A stretch of 64,000 bases of DNA from contig JAQSDM010000013.1 of assembly GCA_029945945.1 (NCBI GenBank), positions 415,223 to 479,222 of the forward strand, read 5' to 3'. Shown here piece by piece: positions 50,355 to 58,545 of this stretch (its first letter is position 1; each line of letters opens with the position of its first letter). The notes beneath the pieces are model-generated. The model saw only the letters and a program-made list of their open reading frames with translations, had not been told where the DNA came from and ran no database searches. Both the position numbers and the translations under genes were made by a program. Origin of the DNA: Algoriphagus sp. (lineage in GTDB: Bacteria; Bacteroidota; Bacteroidia; Cytophagales; Cyclobacteriaceae).

Positions 50355-52065
50355 AAATCCGTCTCCAGACCAAATCTCCGCTGGAATTCTGCCAGAGCTC
50401 CATGCTTATTTTTTAAAAAATTGAATTTATCTGAACTGGTGTACAATTTATTTTTCCCGGTTTCAATTTCTTCTTTCACCTCAAGCTTCAGCGAAATCCG
50501 GCTAATCCCGGTAAGATCTCTGATCATACTCAATAAATCCGGCTTCATTTTAAGTGCAATTTCCTCCTGCACATGACCCATAATTTCAAGGTAGATCTCA
50601 TTTCTCAAAACCTTGATCGACTGATTCAAAATCGCCAGTTCCATTCCTCTGTTTTGGCTTTTGAAATTCTCCAGAATCTTAGGTAAAACCTGATCAAAAA
50701 ATTCCTGGGTCAGGTTTTCAACCGGTCCGGATTGACTTTCCTGCAGTTCTGCTTTCTTTTCTTCAATTACAACAGCTTGTTGTCTGGCCTTTTCATCCAC
50801 CAGTTTTTTAGTCTGGATCAGACTGGTTGGAATAGAAATAGTCTTTTGAACAGGAGCGGTTTTTATTGGCGTTGGGGAAGAAACCGGAGGAGGTGATGGA
50901 TTGGCTTCAGCCGGCTCACTCAGACTTTTTTTTTTGAATCCTCCGAAGCCAAAGTTGCCAACCGGAATACCTGAGGGAGTTTGGCCATTTTCATCAAAGC
51001 CAATTCCACGTGCAGGCGCTGATTTTTGCTCGTCTTATAGTTGATGTCACATTGGTTGGCAATGCTCAGCGAGGACAGCAAAAATGATACAGATGCGCTC
51101 TCGGTCTGCTGCAAGTATCTCTCCTTTGCTGATTCAGATACTTCGATCAATTCTATGGTTGCCGGATCTTTGGCCACCAAGAGGTCTCGAAAATGCTCAC
51201 ATAAACCCACGATGAAATTGTGTCCGTCAAATCCTTTCTTCAGGATTTCATCAAAAAGCAACAAGGTCTTGGATAAATCCTCAGCCAGCAATCCGTCAAC
51301 TACCTTGAAATAGTAGTCGTAATCCAGAATATGGAGATTATTGATCGTCTCGAGGTAAGTCACTTTCTTACCTGCGGAATAGGTCACGATCAAATCAAAG
51401 ATCGAAAGCGCATCTCGGAGCGCTCCGTCAGCTTTGGTCGCAATCAATCGAAGCGCTTCCTCTTCGTAGTCTACGGTTTCCTTCTGAGCAATGTATTTCA
51501 GATGCTCCGCGATGTGCTTGATCTGAATCCGATTGAAATCAAAGATCTGGCAACGAGACAGAATAGTCGGTATAATTTTATGCTTTTCGGTCGTGGCAAG
51601 GATGAAAATAGCATACTTTGGCGGCTCCTCCAGCGTCTTCAAAAATGCATTGAAGGCCTGGTTAGAAAGCATGTGAACCTCATCAATGATGTAGATTTTA
51701 TACTTTCCTTTTTGGGGAGCATATCTTACCTGATCGACCAGGCTTCGAATATCCTCCACTGAGTTGTTGGAGGCGGCATCCAATTCATAAATATTAAAGG
51801 AGCTGCTATTCTGGAAAGACTGGCAGGAATCACATTTCCCGCACGCTTCGAAGTCCGAAGTCAAACTCTCACAGTTGATTGTTTTTGCAAGAATCCTCGC
51901 ACAGGTGGTTTTGCCGACACCTCTTGGGCCGCAAAAAAGAAATGCCTGAGCAAGGTGATTGTTTTTTATGGCGTTCTGAAGCGTGGTAGTAATGTGCTGC
52001 TGCCCTACTACGCTTTTAAAATCTGCCGGTCTGTATTTTCTTGCCGAAACGACGAAGTTTTCCAT
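50351..52065 (-). CDS. dnaX: DNA polymerase III subunit tau (dnaX, full length through a -1 frameshift)
   Basis: Clamp-loader and replisome organiser. The zero frame (52065 to 50920) stops one codon past an A10 run; the next 191 codons lie in the -1 frame and end at TAA 50351. Joining them at the A run gives a 571-residue tau. Seen after the join are a Pro-rich linker (ANPSPPPVSSPTPIKTAP) and then a helical tail starting DEKARQQ with a charged, coiled C-terminal part, as expected for tau domains IV-V. Read alone, the downstream frame starts at a GTG at 50800 and has no promoter of its own. A sequencing error in the homopolymer is the alternative. Confidence 0.8.
50920..50944 (-). promoter_or_regulatory. 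dnaX slippery site: GGAGG, A10 run and stop
   Basis: On the minus strand: GGAGG (50944-50940), ATTC, A10 (50935-50926), GTC, TGA (50922-50920). The A run can carry a -1 slip, and the GGAGG element resembles the upstream Shine-Dalgarno stimulator of E. coli dnaX. A palindromic AGCCGGCT sits just downstream. In Bacteroidota the anti-SD is often hidden, so transcriptional slippage is also possible. Confidence 0.75.
50920..52065 (-). CDS. dnaX: DNA polymerase III subunit gamma (dnaX short product)
   Basis: Motor subunit of the clamp loader that loads the beta clamp. 381 residues. P-loop LFCGPRGVGKTTCARIL (about 43-59), zinc-finger-like CESLTSDFEACGKCDSC, Walker B IYIIDEVHMLSNQAF, sensor 1 ILATTEKHKIIPTILSRCQ, and the domain III end near TLASEDSKKKV. 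The TGA falls one codon after an A10 run, giving the usual gamma cut-off after the third domain. Gamma production by -1 slippage or read-through follows from sequence layout only. Confidence 0.85.
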   Translation of the reverse strand: MENFVVSARKYRPADFKSVVGQQHITTTLQNAIKNNHLAQAFLFCGPRGVGKTTCARILAKTINCESLTSDFEACGKCDSCQSFQNSSSFNIYELDAASNNSVEDIRSLVDQVRYAPQKGKYKIYIIDEVHMLSNQAFNAFLKTLEEPPKYAIFILATTEKHKIIPTILSRCQIFDFNRIQIKHIAEHLKYIAQKETVDYEEEALRLIATKADGALRDALSIFDLIVTYSAGKKVTYLETINNLHILDYDYYFKVVDGLLAEDLSKTLLLFDEILKKGFDGHNFIVGLCEHFRDLLVAKDPATIELIEVSESAKERYLQQTESASVSFLLSSLSIANQCDINYKTSKNQRLHVELALMKMAKLPQVFRLATLASEDSKKKV

Positions 52066-52222
52066 CCCTGCAAGATATAAAAAACTGGATATTCAGGCAG
52101 GCCTGAAAACACCATTCTGCGATATTTTCAGATAAAGTATTGATTCTCATTCGAATGAAAATTTCAGTGATTTTAAAATCGGGCAATTAAAAAAGCCTCC
52201 CAGCTTGGAACCAAATTTATGC

Positions 52223-52230
52223 TACTTTTG
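52223..52230 (+). promoter_or_regulatory. -7 element TACTTTTG upstream of ssrA
   Basis: Exact TAnnTTTG match ending 15 bp before the predicted 5' end of tmRNA at 52246, a fitting position for a precursor start. The -33 box is not clear. Confidence 0.6.
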
Positions 52231-52245
52231 TCTCCTTCTATAATT

Positions 52246-52650
52246 GGGGCTGACCGGTATTGACAGTAAGTGTAAAGATTGGGCTCGCATGCAGGCTGGA
52301 GTATGTACGGCCTTAAAAGATTCATACGAACCATAAATGGCGAAGATACTTACGCCATGGCTGCATAATCTAACCCCTCGGGGAATAGATAACGCTTAAA
52401 GGGTTGAGCTCCATACCGGAGTTCCCCGGCCACATCCCTCCGCCCCCCGTCCTTTCGGGGTTGATCAAGGGGTGTCGACTTGATTGGACTGCGGCTTGTG
52501 ATGCTATTAAGCAGGCTTAAGTTCTAATAGCTAAGTCAGAGTGAGGTGTGTCACCCAGCATATTCTGAACGAAAAAACAACAGGTGACTAAGCATGTAGA
52601 CGGTACGGTGTTTCCTTATCTGGACGCGAGTTCGAATCTCGCCAGCTCCA
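52246..52650 (+). ncRNA. ssrA: Transfer-messenger RNA
   Basis: 405-nt tmRNA that rescues stalled ribosomes and tags their products. The 5' end GGGGCTG (52246-52252) pairs with CAGCTCC (52643-52649) as the acceptor stem, with one G-U pair, followed by discriminator A52650. The T-arm GAGTTCGAATCTC lies just before it. The tag frame GGC GAA GAT ACT TAC GCC ATG GCT GCA TAA (52339-52368), preceded by AAT, encodes GEDTYAMAA, typical of Cytophagales; the first codon is either GGC or AAT. The 3' CCA is not encoded: the sequence after the discriminator is CAA. A palindromic terminator follows. Confidence 0.95.
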
Positions 52651-52652
52651 CA

Positions 52653-52680
52653 AAAAAGCCTCAGAATTCTGAGGCTTTTT
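52653..52680 (+). terminator. Rho-independent terminator of ssrA
   Basis: AAAAAGCCTCAGAA (52653-52666) is the perfect complement of TTCTGAGGCTTTTT (52667-52680), with a T tract. It also lies just beyond the convergent ABC gene end. Confidence 0.85.
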
Positions 52681-52698
52681 TATTTTTGTTTTTTGAGA

Positions 52699-53394
52699 TT
52701 AACCAGTGAAGTAAGCTTCCAATTCCGCCATCATTTCTGCCTTTTCTCGGAGATCCCGGATAATTTTGCCTTTTTCCAGTAAGACTATCCGGTCGCAAAT
52801 CTCAGTCACATGGTTCAGATCATGGCTCGATATCAAGAACGTCACTTGTGAATTTTCTTTTTCCTGAAGAAAAAGTTTCTTCAATCGAATCTGGGAACTT
52901 GGATCCAGGTTTTCGAAAGGCTCGTCCAAAAAAACCACCTCAGGATTTCCCATCAGGGCTGCTGCAATCCCTACTTTCTTGAGATTCCCTTTCGAAAGGT
53001 CCCGGATGTATTTCTTTTTCCCTAAAATCTCATCATTGAAAAGGTCAGTAAACTTGCTCAGGTGAAGTTCGAGATCAGCAACAGACATTCCATATATTTT
53101 CCGAAGGGTTTCGAAATACTCATCAGGTGTCAAATAGACCAGCAGCATATGCTCATCGAGATAAGCGCCTGTTTTTGCTTTCCAGACTTCAGACTTACTT
53201 ACATCTTCCTCATTGATTTTCACAGTGCCGGAAGTGGCTCTTACCAAATCGAGCATGATTCGGAAAAGCGTAGTCTTTCCTGCTCCGTTGTTTCCTACTA
53301 ATCCAAAACACTCTGAGTTTGGGATCTCCAAATGATCCACATCCAGAACAACTGCTTCTTTATACTGTTTTTTAAGATTACTTACCTGTATCAT
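52699..53394 (-). CDS. ABC transporter ATP-binding protein (exporter, CcmA-like)
   Basis: 231 residues. Walker A GLVGNNGAGKTTLF, Q-loop region TGAYLDEHMLLVYLT, signature LSKGNLKKVGIAAAL (with a degenerate LSKGN in place of LSGGQ) and Walker B VVFLDEPFENLD. It is the multidrug/ABC-2-like subgroup of CcmA. It overlaps the preceding DUF5687 permease gene by 4 bp (ATGA), so ATPase and permease are co-translated as one exporter. Substrate unknown. The signature variant is worth noting but is seen in this group. Confidence 0.93.
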   Translation of the reverse strand: MIQVSNLKKQYKEAVVLDVDHLEIPNSECFGLVGNNGAGKTTLFRIMLDLVRATSGTVKINEEDVSKSEVWKAKTGAYLDEHMLLVYLTPDEYFETLRKIYGMSVADLELHLSKFTDLFNDEILGKKKYIRDLSKGNLKKVGIAAALMGNPEVVFLDEPFENLDPSSQIRLKKLFLQEKENSQVTFLISSHDLNHVTEICDRIVLLEKGKIIRDLREKAEMMAELEAYFTG

Positions 53395-54881
53395 AACTCT
53401 TGACGGAATGAAGATGAAATTTCGTATCTGTTTGATTTTATTCTATCGATGTTGATTTGAGCCAACTTCTTAAACCCAAGAAGTCCTATAATCCCAACTA
53501 TGCCCAGCGCCAAAAGCCCGGCGTAATCACCTATTAGCATCGAAAATGGAAGATAAATCAAATAAGGACCTGCCATCATCGGAATCACTATCAGAAATTG
53601 GGCAGCCCCGACTCCCTCATAGTTAAACATGGCTCCTTTGTTCAGGTCCATCGGTTTGGGCTTCCAAAGCGCGAAATAAATGATCACGTGAATCAGAATT
53701 CCGACGTTGAAAAGGAAAGTTGCCAAGTGTATGAACAAAAACTGCCATCCAAAAAAAGCATAGGGAACGGAAGCCAAAAAGCAAATCACTGAAACTGAAA
53801 CAAGTAAGAGATATTTCCCCTTGACTAAGGCTTCAATTCCGTCTTTCCTGTTCAGGAAGAAATCAAAATTTGAAGAATTCCAACTCAGAAACTGCTGACC
53901 ATACTGGATCATAAATATCCCCGTGATGAAAGCTCCCACAAAAATGAAGAGAGGATAGATTTCACCCGGTTCGCTTTGATAGGCTGGATTGTTGTAGAAA
54001 ATCAATCCATATAGCAGAAAGAATCCCGAAAGCATCAAAATAGTCCGGCTTTTTTTATGCCTGATAATCAGTTTCCACTCCAAGTTTGCAATCTCGCCAG
54101 GCAAACCAAATTTGGAAAGAAACCCGATTGATTGATTGACAAATCGAACATCTTCTTCATCAGAAAGGTCTTCCAGATAAGCATTTGAAAGATAAAAGCG
54201 GTAGGCCAACCAATAGCTGAAACACATCACCAAAGCCAAAATCATAATTGGAATCGGGCTTTGAATCGAAAAGTCAAAAACAGGTTTCATGATTTCACCC
54301 AGATTGAACCAACCCATGTAGCTCGAGCCTCCACCCAAAAGCAATGCGCCAAATACAACGATCAACCCGATGATACTATCTTCAAAACGCTGTTTGAACC
54401 AAAGCATAAACCAATGAATCGTCCAACTCGTCAGCAAGATTGAGCCAAGCCAGAAACCTGAAGCCAATCCTCCGAATTGGGAAGCGACTACATCCAACGA
54501 AAATGGCAAAAAGAGCAAAAGTGAAATGATCGAAAGCGGAGAAATAAAGGATCTTAAAAGCAGAATATGCATGATTCTGGTTTTTCCTATCGGCAAATGC
54601 AGCAAGCTCTCCAGCTCAACCACAGGAAGCTTCTGGATGAAATAGCGATACATAAACTCAAACAGAAAATAGTAGATCAGGTAGCTGTTTAGCACGACCA
54701 AAGGATCCTGATCCTCCGCCAAAGCTCCAATGATCCGCTTCAGCAAAAGCCCGGCGCCAAGGACATAGCCAAGGAGGAGAACAACCAGAAATCCCAGGAG
54801 AATATTGGTCATCAGACTTTTTGCAAAAGAAGTCGAGCGGACACTTTTCAGGTATTGAAGGCGGATTAATTCAAAAAACAT
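53391..54881 (-). CDS. DUF5687 ABC transporter permease
   Basis: 496-residue membrane protein with about twelve predicted helices, a family found in Bacteroidota paired with ABC ATPases. The N terminus LIRLQYLKSVRSTSFAKSL and the helices through LLGYVLGAGLLL are characteristic. It is the first gene of the pair; the ATPase gene follows with a 4-bp overlap. Sequence gives no substrate. The start ATG at 54881 lies about 90 bp from the divergent nitroreductase gene. Confidence 0.9.
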   Translation of the reverse strand: MFFELIRLQYLKSVRSTSFAKSLMTNILLGFLVVLLLGYVLGAGLLLKRIIGALAEDQDPLVVLNSYLIYYFLFEFMYRYFIQKLPVVELESLLHLPIGKTRIMHILLLRSFISPLSIISLLLFLPFSLDVVASQFGGLASGFWLGSILLTSWTIHWFMLWFKQRFEDSIIGLIVVFGALLLGGGSSYMGWFNLGEIMKPVFDFSIQSPIPIMILALVMCFSYWLAYRFYLSNAYLEDLSDEEDVRFVNQSIGFLSKFGLPGEIANLEWKLIIRHKKSRTILMLSGFFLLYGLIFYNNPAYQSEPGEIYPLFIFVGAFITGIFMIQYGQQFLSWNSSNFDFFLNRKDGIEALVKGKYLLLVSVSVICFLASVPYAFFGWQFLFIHLATFLFNVGILIHVIIYFALWKPKPMDLNKGAMFNYEGVGAAQFLIVIPMMAGPYLIYLPFSMLIGDYAGLLALGIVGIIGLLGFKKLAQINIDRIKSNRYEISSSFRQEL

Positions 54882-54973
54882 GGAAATAAGGGTTCATTAA
54901 AACTTTCTAACTTGATGCAAATTATGGCTAAACCCATAAACTCTACGAGTTGTCTTCCAAATAAATCTCTTAA

Positions 54974-55705
54974 ATGAAGAATATGATACAGGAATTAGGA
55001 TTTTTTGAGGCGGTGGAAGCCCGCAGGTCGGTCAGGATTTTTGATCAGGAATCGGAATTCGACCATTCCGTAGTTCAAAAATGTCTGGAAGCCGCGATCC
55101 TTTCGCCCAACAGTTCCAATATGCAGCTGTATAATTTTATCCGTGTTCCGGAATCTTCTCCGCTCAAAGGGCCGATAGCTAAGCTTTGCATGGGACAAAA
55201 AGCGGCAACTACCGCTCGCGAATTGGTTGTAGTGGTGACTCGACGTGATCTCTGGAAGTCCAGGGCAAAAGCCAACTTTGAATACATCCAGTCCAGCTAC
55301 GAAGGCAAACCAGACAAGAAACTAAAACAGGCTCTCGGGTATTATGGGAAGCTGGTTCCAACTCTTTACAGCAAGTATCCGGGTTGGTCATTGATCAAAA
55401 AACTAATTTCATTTACCGTTGGTCTCAAGCGTCCAATGGTTCGCGAAGTTGGAGAAACTGAAGTGAGAATCTCTGTCCATAAAAGCGCGGCACTGGCTTC
55501 GATGACTTTTATGCTCGCAATGAAAGCTTCTGGCTACGATACTTGTCCCATGGAAGGCCACGATTCAAAAAGAATCTCAAAGCTTCTGAATCTTCCTTCC
55601 GGAGCAGAAATCTGCATGATTATCGGATGCGGCAAAGGCCTTCCCGAAGGAGTTTATGGCAAAAGATTCAGGATTCCGAGTGAAGAGTTGATTTTGGAAG
55701 TCTGA
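54974..55705 (+). CDS. Nitroreductase family protein
   Basis: 243-residue flavin-dependent oxidoreductase fold. The N-terminal motif is FFEAVEARRSVRIFDQESE (FMN-binding Arg-Ser-Val-Arg), then AILSPNSSNMQLYNFIRV. The C-terminal part has MEGHDSKRISKLLNLP and the closing segment EICMIIGCGKGLPEGVYG. Substrate unknown. A second in-frame ATG lies at 54983, three codons in; the first is kept. No FMN cofactor partner gene is nearby. It is 78 bp upstream of repeat-flanked sequence containing the four-helix-bundle gene. Confidence 0.87.
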   Translation: MKNMIQELGFFEAVEARRSVRIFDQESEFDHSVVQKCLEAAILSPNSSNMQLYNFIRVPESSPLKGPIAKLCMGQKAATTARELVVVVTRRDLWKSRAKANFEYIQSSYEGKPDKKLKQALGYYGKLVPTLYSKYPGWSLIKKLISFTVGLKRPMVREVGETEVRISVHKSAALASMTFMLAMKASGYDTCPMEGHDSKRISKLLNLPSGAEICMIIGCGKGLPEGVYGKRFRIPSEELILEV

Positions 55706-55733
55706 AGGAGTTATGATTTATGATTTCTGACAT

Positions 55734-55745
55734 AAGATTTATGAT
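55734..55745. repeat. Left 12-bp inverted repeat around the four-helix-bundle gene
   Basis: AAGATTTATGAT, the exact reverse complement of the copy at 56174-56185. It is preceded by a related direct copy (TTATGATTTATGATTT at 55711-55726). The two bracket the gene at 55790-56173. Confidence 0.55.
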
Positions 55746-55789
55746 TTTTCCAAAGATCAAACTTATATTGAACTATAAACTTTTTGGAC

Positions 55790-56173
55790 ATGACAGAGGA
55801 AATTAAAAGGAGGTCAAAGCAATTTGCCATTGCAATTATAAAAATGACTGAATCCTTACCGCGAAAAAATTCAACATTTGTAATTTCCAATCAAATAATC
55901 AATTCTGCTACTTCAGTCGGAGCAAATTATAGGTCTTCACTGAGAGGAAGATCTAAAGCTGAATTCATTGCAAAATTGGGAATTGTTGTCGAGGAAATCG
56001 ATGAGACGCTTTACTGGCTTGAGATAATTCACGAATCTGAACTGGCAACTCAAGAGACTATAAAACCGCATTGGCAAGAAGCCAACGAACTTACTTCTAT
56101 TTTTGTCTCAATGCTCAAAACAGCAAAGTTGAATCATAGCAAAGCTATTTCCGAAGGAAATCTAAAGTCCTAG
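55790..56173 (+). CDS. Four helix bundle protein (S23-like, 23S rRNA IVS family)
   Basis: 127 residues forming the four-helix fold of the 23S rRNA intervening-sequence protein family. Typical stretch: ISNQIINSATSVGANYRSSL and RSKAEFIAKLGIVVEEIDET, with YWLEIIHESEL. The family is often found inside 23S rRNA insertions, or as here alone in Bacteroidota intergenic regions. I chose ATG at 55790; the frame opens at TTG 55784. A 12-bp inverted repeat brackets the gene exactly, ending at the last base before the rarA stop region. Function unknown. Confidence 0.87.
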   Translation: MTEEIKRRSKQFAIAIIKMTESLPRKNSTFVISNQIINSATSVGANYRSSLRGRSKAEFIAKLGIVVEEIDETLYWLEIIHESELATQETIKPHWQEANELTSIFVSMLKTAKLNHSKAISEGNLKS

Positions 56174-56185
56174 ATCATAAATCTT
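56174..56185. repeat. Right 12-bp inverted repeat around the four-helix-bundle gene
   Basis: ATCATAAATCTT, the exact reverse complement of the copy at 55734-55745. It starts directly after the stop codon of the four-helix-bundle gene and overlaps the last base of rarA. Confidence 0.55.
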
Positions 56186-57447
56186 CAATACCCATACTTC
56201 CCCTTCCACTTCCCGGACAAATACTTCCTCAACTCTGCCTCTCGGGCATTGTCTCCCGGATCATAGAGCTTGGTTCCTTTGATTTCGTCAGGGAGAAATT
56301 CCTGTGCTACAAAATTACCGGGGAAATCATGTGAGTATTTGTACGCTTTCCCATAGTTCAAATCCTTCATCAGCTTGGTTGGAGCATTTCGCAGAGGAAG
56401 AGGTACGGATAAATCTCCCTTTTCCTTTACCAAAGCTTGGGCCTGATTGATTGCCATGTATGCCGCATTGCTTTTAGGCGAACTCGCGAGATAGGTTACA
56501 CATTGGGAAAGGATGATTCGCGACTCGGGATAACCAATGATTTTCACCGCTTCAAAGCAATTTGTAGCCAGCAAAAGTGCATTCGGGTTTGCATTTCCAA
56601 TGTCCTCAGAAGAAAGAATCACCAATCGTCTGGCGATGAACTTTACATCCTCGCCTCCTTCGATCATTCTCGCCAGCCAATACACCGCAGCATTTGGATC
56701 CGAGCCTCGAATGGATTTGATGAAAGCTGAAATGATATCGTAATGCTGCTCGCCGGATTTATCGTACAGTGCTACTTTTTGTTGGGCGATTTGCATGACG
56801 ATTTCATCCGTGATCACACAGGGATTCTCGTTGATTCCGTCAATGACGATTTCCAGCAGGTTCAGAAGCTTTCTCCCATCTCCTCCGGAAATCCGAAGCA
56901 AAGCATCTGTTTCCTTTAACTCAACCTTGATTTTCTTCAGGTCCACATCCTTCTCCAAGGCCTGATGAATCATTGCCTCGAGTTCAGATCTGCCGAGAGA
57001 ATTCAGCGTAAAAACCTGACATCGGCTGAGCAAAGCCGCATTTACTTCGAAAGATGGATTCTCGGTAGTAGCACCGATTAATCGGATTACACCTTTTTCC
57101 ACAGCTCCCAAAAGTGCATCCTGCTGGGACTTATTGAAGCGATGGATCTCGTCGATAAAGAGGACAACCCCCATTTGAAACTTGGCTTTATCGATCACAT
57201 CCCGAATATCTTTCACTCCCGAACTCACCGCACTCAGGGTATAGAAAGGTGCTTTGATCTCATTCGCAATAATGTTGGCGATGGTCGTTTTCCCCACTCC
57301 CGGAGGTCCCCAAAGAATAATTGATGGGATATTGCCGGATTTGATCGCTTTGAACAAAAATGAATTGGGCGAAGAAAGATGCTCCTGACCGATCAGATCT
57401 TCCAATCGGGTGGGGCGCATTCGCTCGGCAAGTGGTGTGTTGTTCAT
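56185..57447 (-). CDS. rarA: Replication-associated recombination protein A (MgsA/WRNIP1 family)
   Basis: 420-residue AAA+ ATPase that acts at stalled forks and in gap repair, related in sequence to the clamp loader. N-terminal LAERMRPTRLEDLIGQEHL, Walker A LWGPPGVGKTTIANIIA, Walker B VVLFIDEIHRFNKSQQDAL, sensor 1 IGATTENPSFEVNAALLSRC and the C-terminal MgsA_C tetramerisation region LMKDLNYGKAYKYSHDFPG. Standard length. It is downstream of a repeat tract and convergent with the four-helix-bundle gene. No operon partner. Confidence 0.96.
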   Translation of the reverse strand: MNNTPLAERMRPTRLEDLIGQEHLSSPNSFLFKAIKSGNIPSIILWGPPGVGKTTIANIIANEIKAPFYTLSAVSSGVKDIRDVIDKAKFQMGVVLFIDEIHRFNKSQQDALLGAVEKGVIRLIGATTENPSFEVNAALLSRCQVFTLNSLGRSELEAMIHQALEKDVDLKKIKVELKETDALLRISGGDGRKLLNLLEIVIDGINENPCVITDEIVMQIAQQKVALYDKSGEQHYDIISAFIKSIRGSDPNAAVYWLARMIEGGEDVKFIARRLVILSSEDIGNANPNALLLATNCFEAVKIIGYPESRIILSQCVTYLASSPKSNAAYMAINQAQALVKEKGDLSVPLPLRNAPTKLMKDLNYGKAYKYSHDFPGNFVAQEFLPDEIKGTKLYDPGDNAREAELRKYLSGKWKGKYGY

Positions 57448-57454
57448 TTTTTAA

Positions 57455-57523
57455 ATACAAGACGTTAGATACAAGACGCTGGATTTAAGATCTAAGGCAA
57501 ATCTAAAGGCTTATATCTTAAAT
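57455..57523. repeat. Intergenic repeat tract with 14-bp direct and longer inverted repeats
   Basis: ATACAAGACG occurs at 57455-57464 and 57469-57478 (14-bp period). ATTTAAGAT (57483-57491) is the exact inverse of ATCTTAAAT (57515-57523), and the right flank inverted resembles the left flank. Together they form an imperfect palindrome between rarA and the aldolase gene, suggestive of a small mobile repeat (REP or MITE-like). Confidence 0.6.
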
Positions 57524-57531
57524 CTTATGTC

Positions 57532-58545
57532 TTACATTTTTCCAATCCTCTTCCCAAACTCCTCCAACTCTGCATCTCCAAAATCATGGTGGGTGACAAA
57601 GCGAACGAGGTCTTTTCCAAACTTAACCGCTTTGATGTTCTTTTCGGCCAGCTTTTTCAGCAATTCCTCGGGAGTGATTCCTTCCAATCTTGCAATTACA
57701 ATGTTGGTAGAAACGGGCAATGTCTCCGATACAAAAGTCTGTTTTCGAAGGATTTCTCCCAATGCTCTCGCACGGGCGTGATCTTCTTTTAATCGGTCAA
57801 TTTGGTGATCCAAGGCATAAATTCCGGCTGCTGCCAAAATTCCAGCCTGCCTCATTCCTCCTCCGAAGACCTTCCTCACTTTTCTCGCTCGCTTCATATC
57901 GGCTTTTGTACCCAATAAAACCGACCCGATCGGACAACCCAAACCTTTGCTCAGGCAAATAGAAATTGTGTCGAAATGCCTTCCCCAGTCTGCCGGAGAC
58001 TCACCAGTTTCGACCAAAGCATTGAATAATCTAGCTCCATCCAAGTGAAGCTTTAGTCCTTTTTCGGTGCAGAGTGCCTGGATTGGTTTGATCTCATCCA
58101 GCGTATAGATACTTCCTCCGCCTTTGTTCATGGTGTTTTCCAGAGAAACCAACGTGGTCTCAGGAGCATGGACATCATCAGGATTGATGGATTCAGCGAT
58201 TTGAGCGGCAGTTATTTTTCCCAAATCTCCTGGCAAAAGCTTCACCGAAGCATGGGAATTAGCCATGATTCCTCCACCTTCATAGAGGTAGATATGAGAA
58301 TATTGATGGCAAATCACTTCTGTCTGGATCCTGGTATGCAGTCGGATCGCAATCTGATTGGTCATCGTACCTGAAGGACAAAACAACCCGGCTTCCATTC
58401 CGAATAAACCGGCGAGTTTCTCCTCGAGCGCGTTGACAGTGGGATCTTCCCCAAACACATCATCTCCAACAGGAGCGGCAAACATAGCTTCTTTCATTCC
58501 CGCAGTCGGGCGGGTGACGGTATCACTTCTTAGGTCAATTACCAT
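57532..58545 (-). CDS. Low-specificity L-threonine aldolase (beta-eliminating lyase family)
   Basis: 337-residue fold-type I PLP enzyme cleaving L-threonine or allo-threonine to glycine and acetaldehyde. N-terminal MVIDLRSDTVTRPT, the phosphate-binding CPSGTMTNQIAIRLH, the stacking-region HLDGARLFNALVETG, and the PLP Lys in ISICLSKGLGCPIGSVLLG. Standard length for this group. Its start overlaps the end of the GDPD lipoprotein gene by 11 bp, so they may be co-translated. Other aldolases of the family are the main alternative. Confidence 0.9.
   Translation of the reverse strand: MVIDLRSDTVTRPTAGMKEAMFAAPVGDDVFGEDPTVNALEEKLAGLFGMEAGLFCPSGTMTNQIAIRLHTRIQTEVICHQYSHIYLYEGGGIMANSHASVKLLPGDLGKITAAQIAESINPDDVHAPETTLVSLENTMNKGGGSIYTLDEIKPIQALCTEKGLKLHLDGARLFNALVETGESPADWGRHFDTISICLSKGLGCPIGSVLLGTKADMKRARKVRKVFGGGMRQAGILAAAGIYALDHQIDRLKEDHARARALGEILRKQTFVSETLPVSTNIVIARLEGITPEELLKKLAEKNIKAVKFGKDLVRFVTHHDFGDAELEEFGKRIGKM

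Noticed and set aside
50351..50800. Separate small gene for the 149-codon frame after dnaX
   Set aside because: It is the tail of tau. It continues in the -1 frame from the A10 run, starts at a GTG without promoter or ribosome-binding site, and ends at a position consistent with tau.
50920..52065. dnaX as a frameshifted pseudogene
   Set aside because: All clamp-loader motifs are intact, the gene is essential, and the break sits at an A10 run with a known regulatory logic for dnaX. A sequencing error stays possible and is noted.
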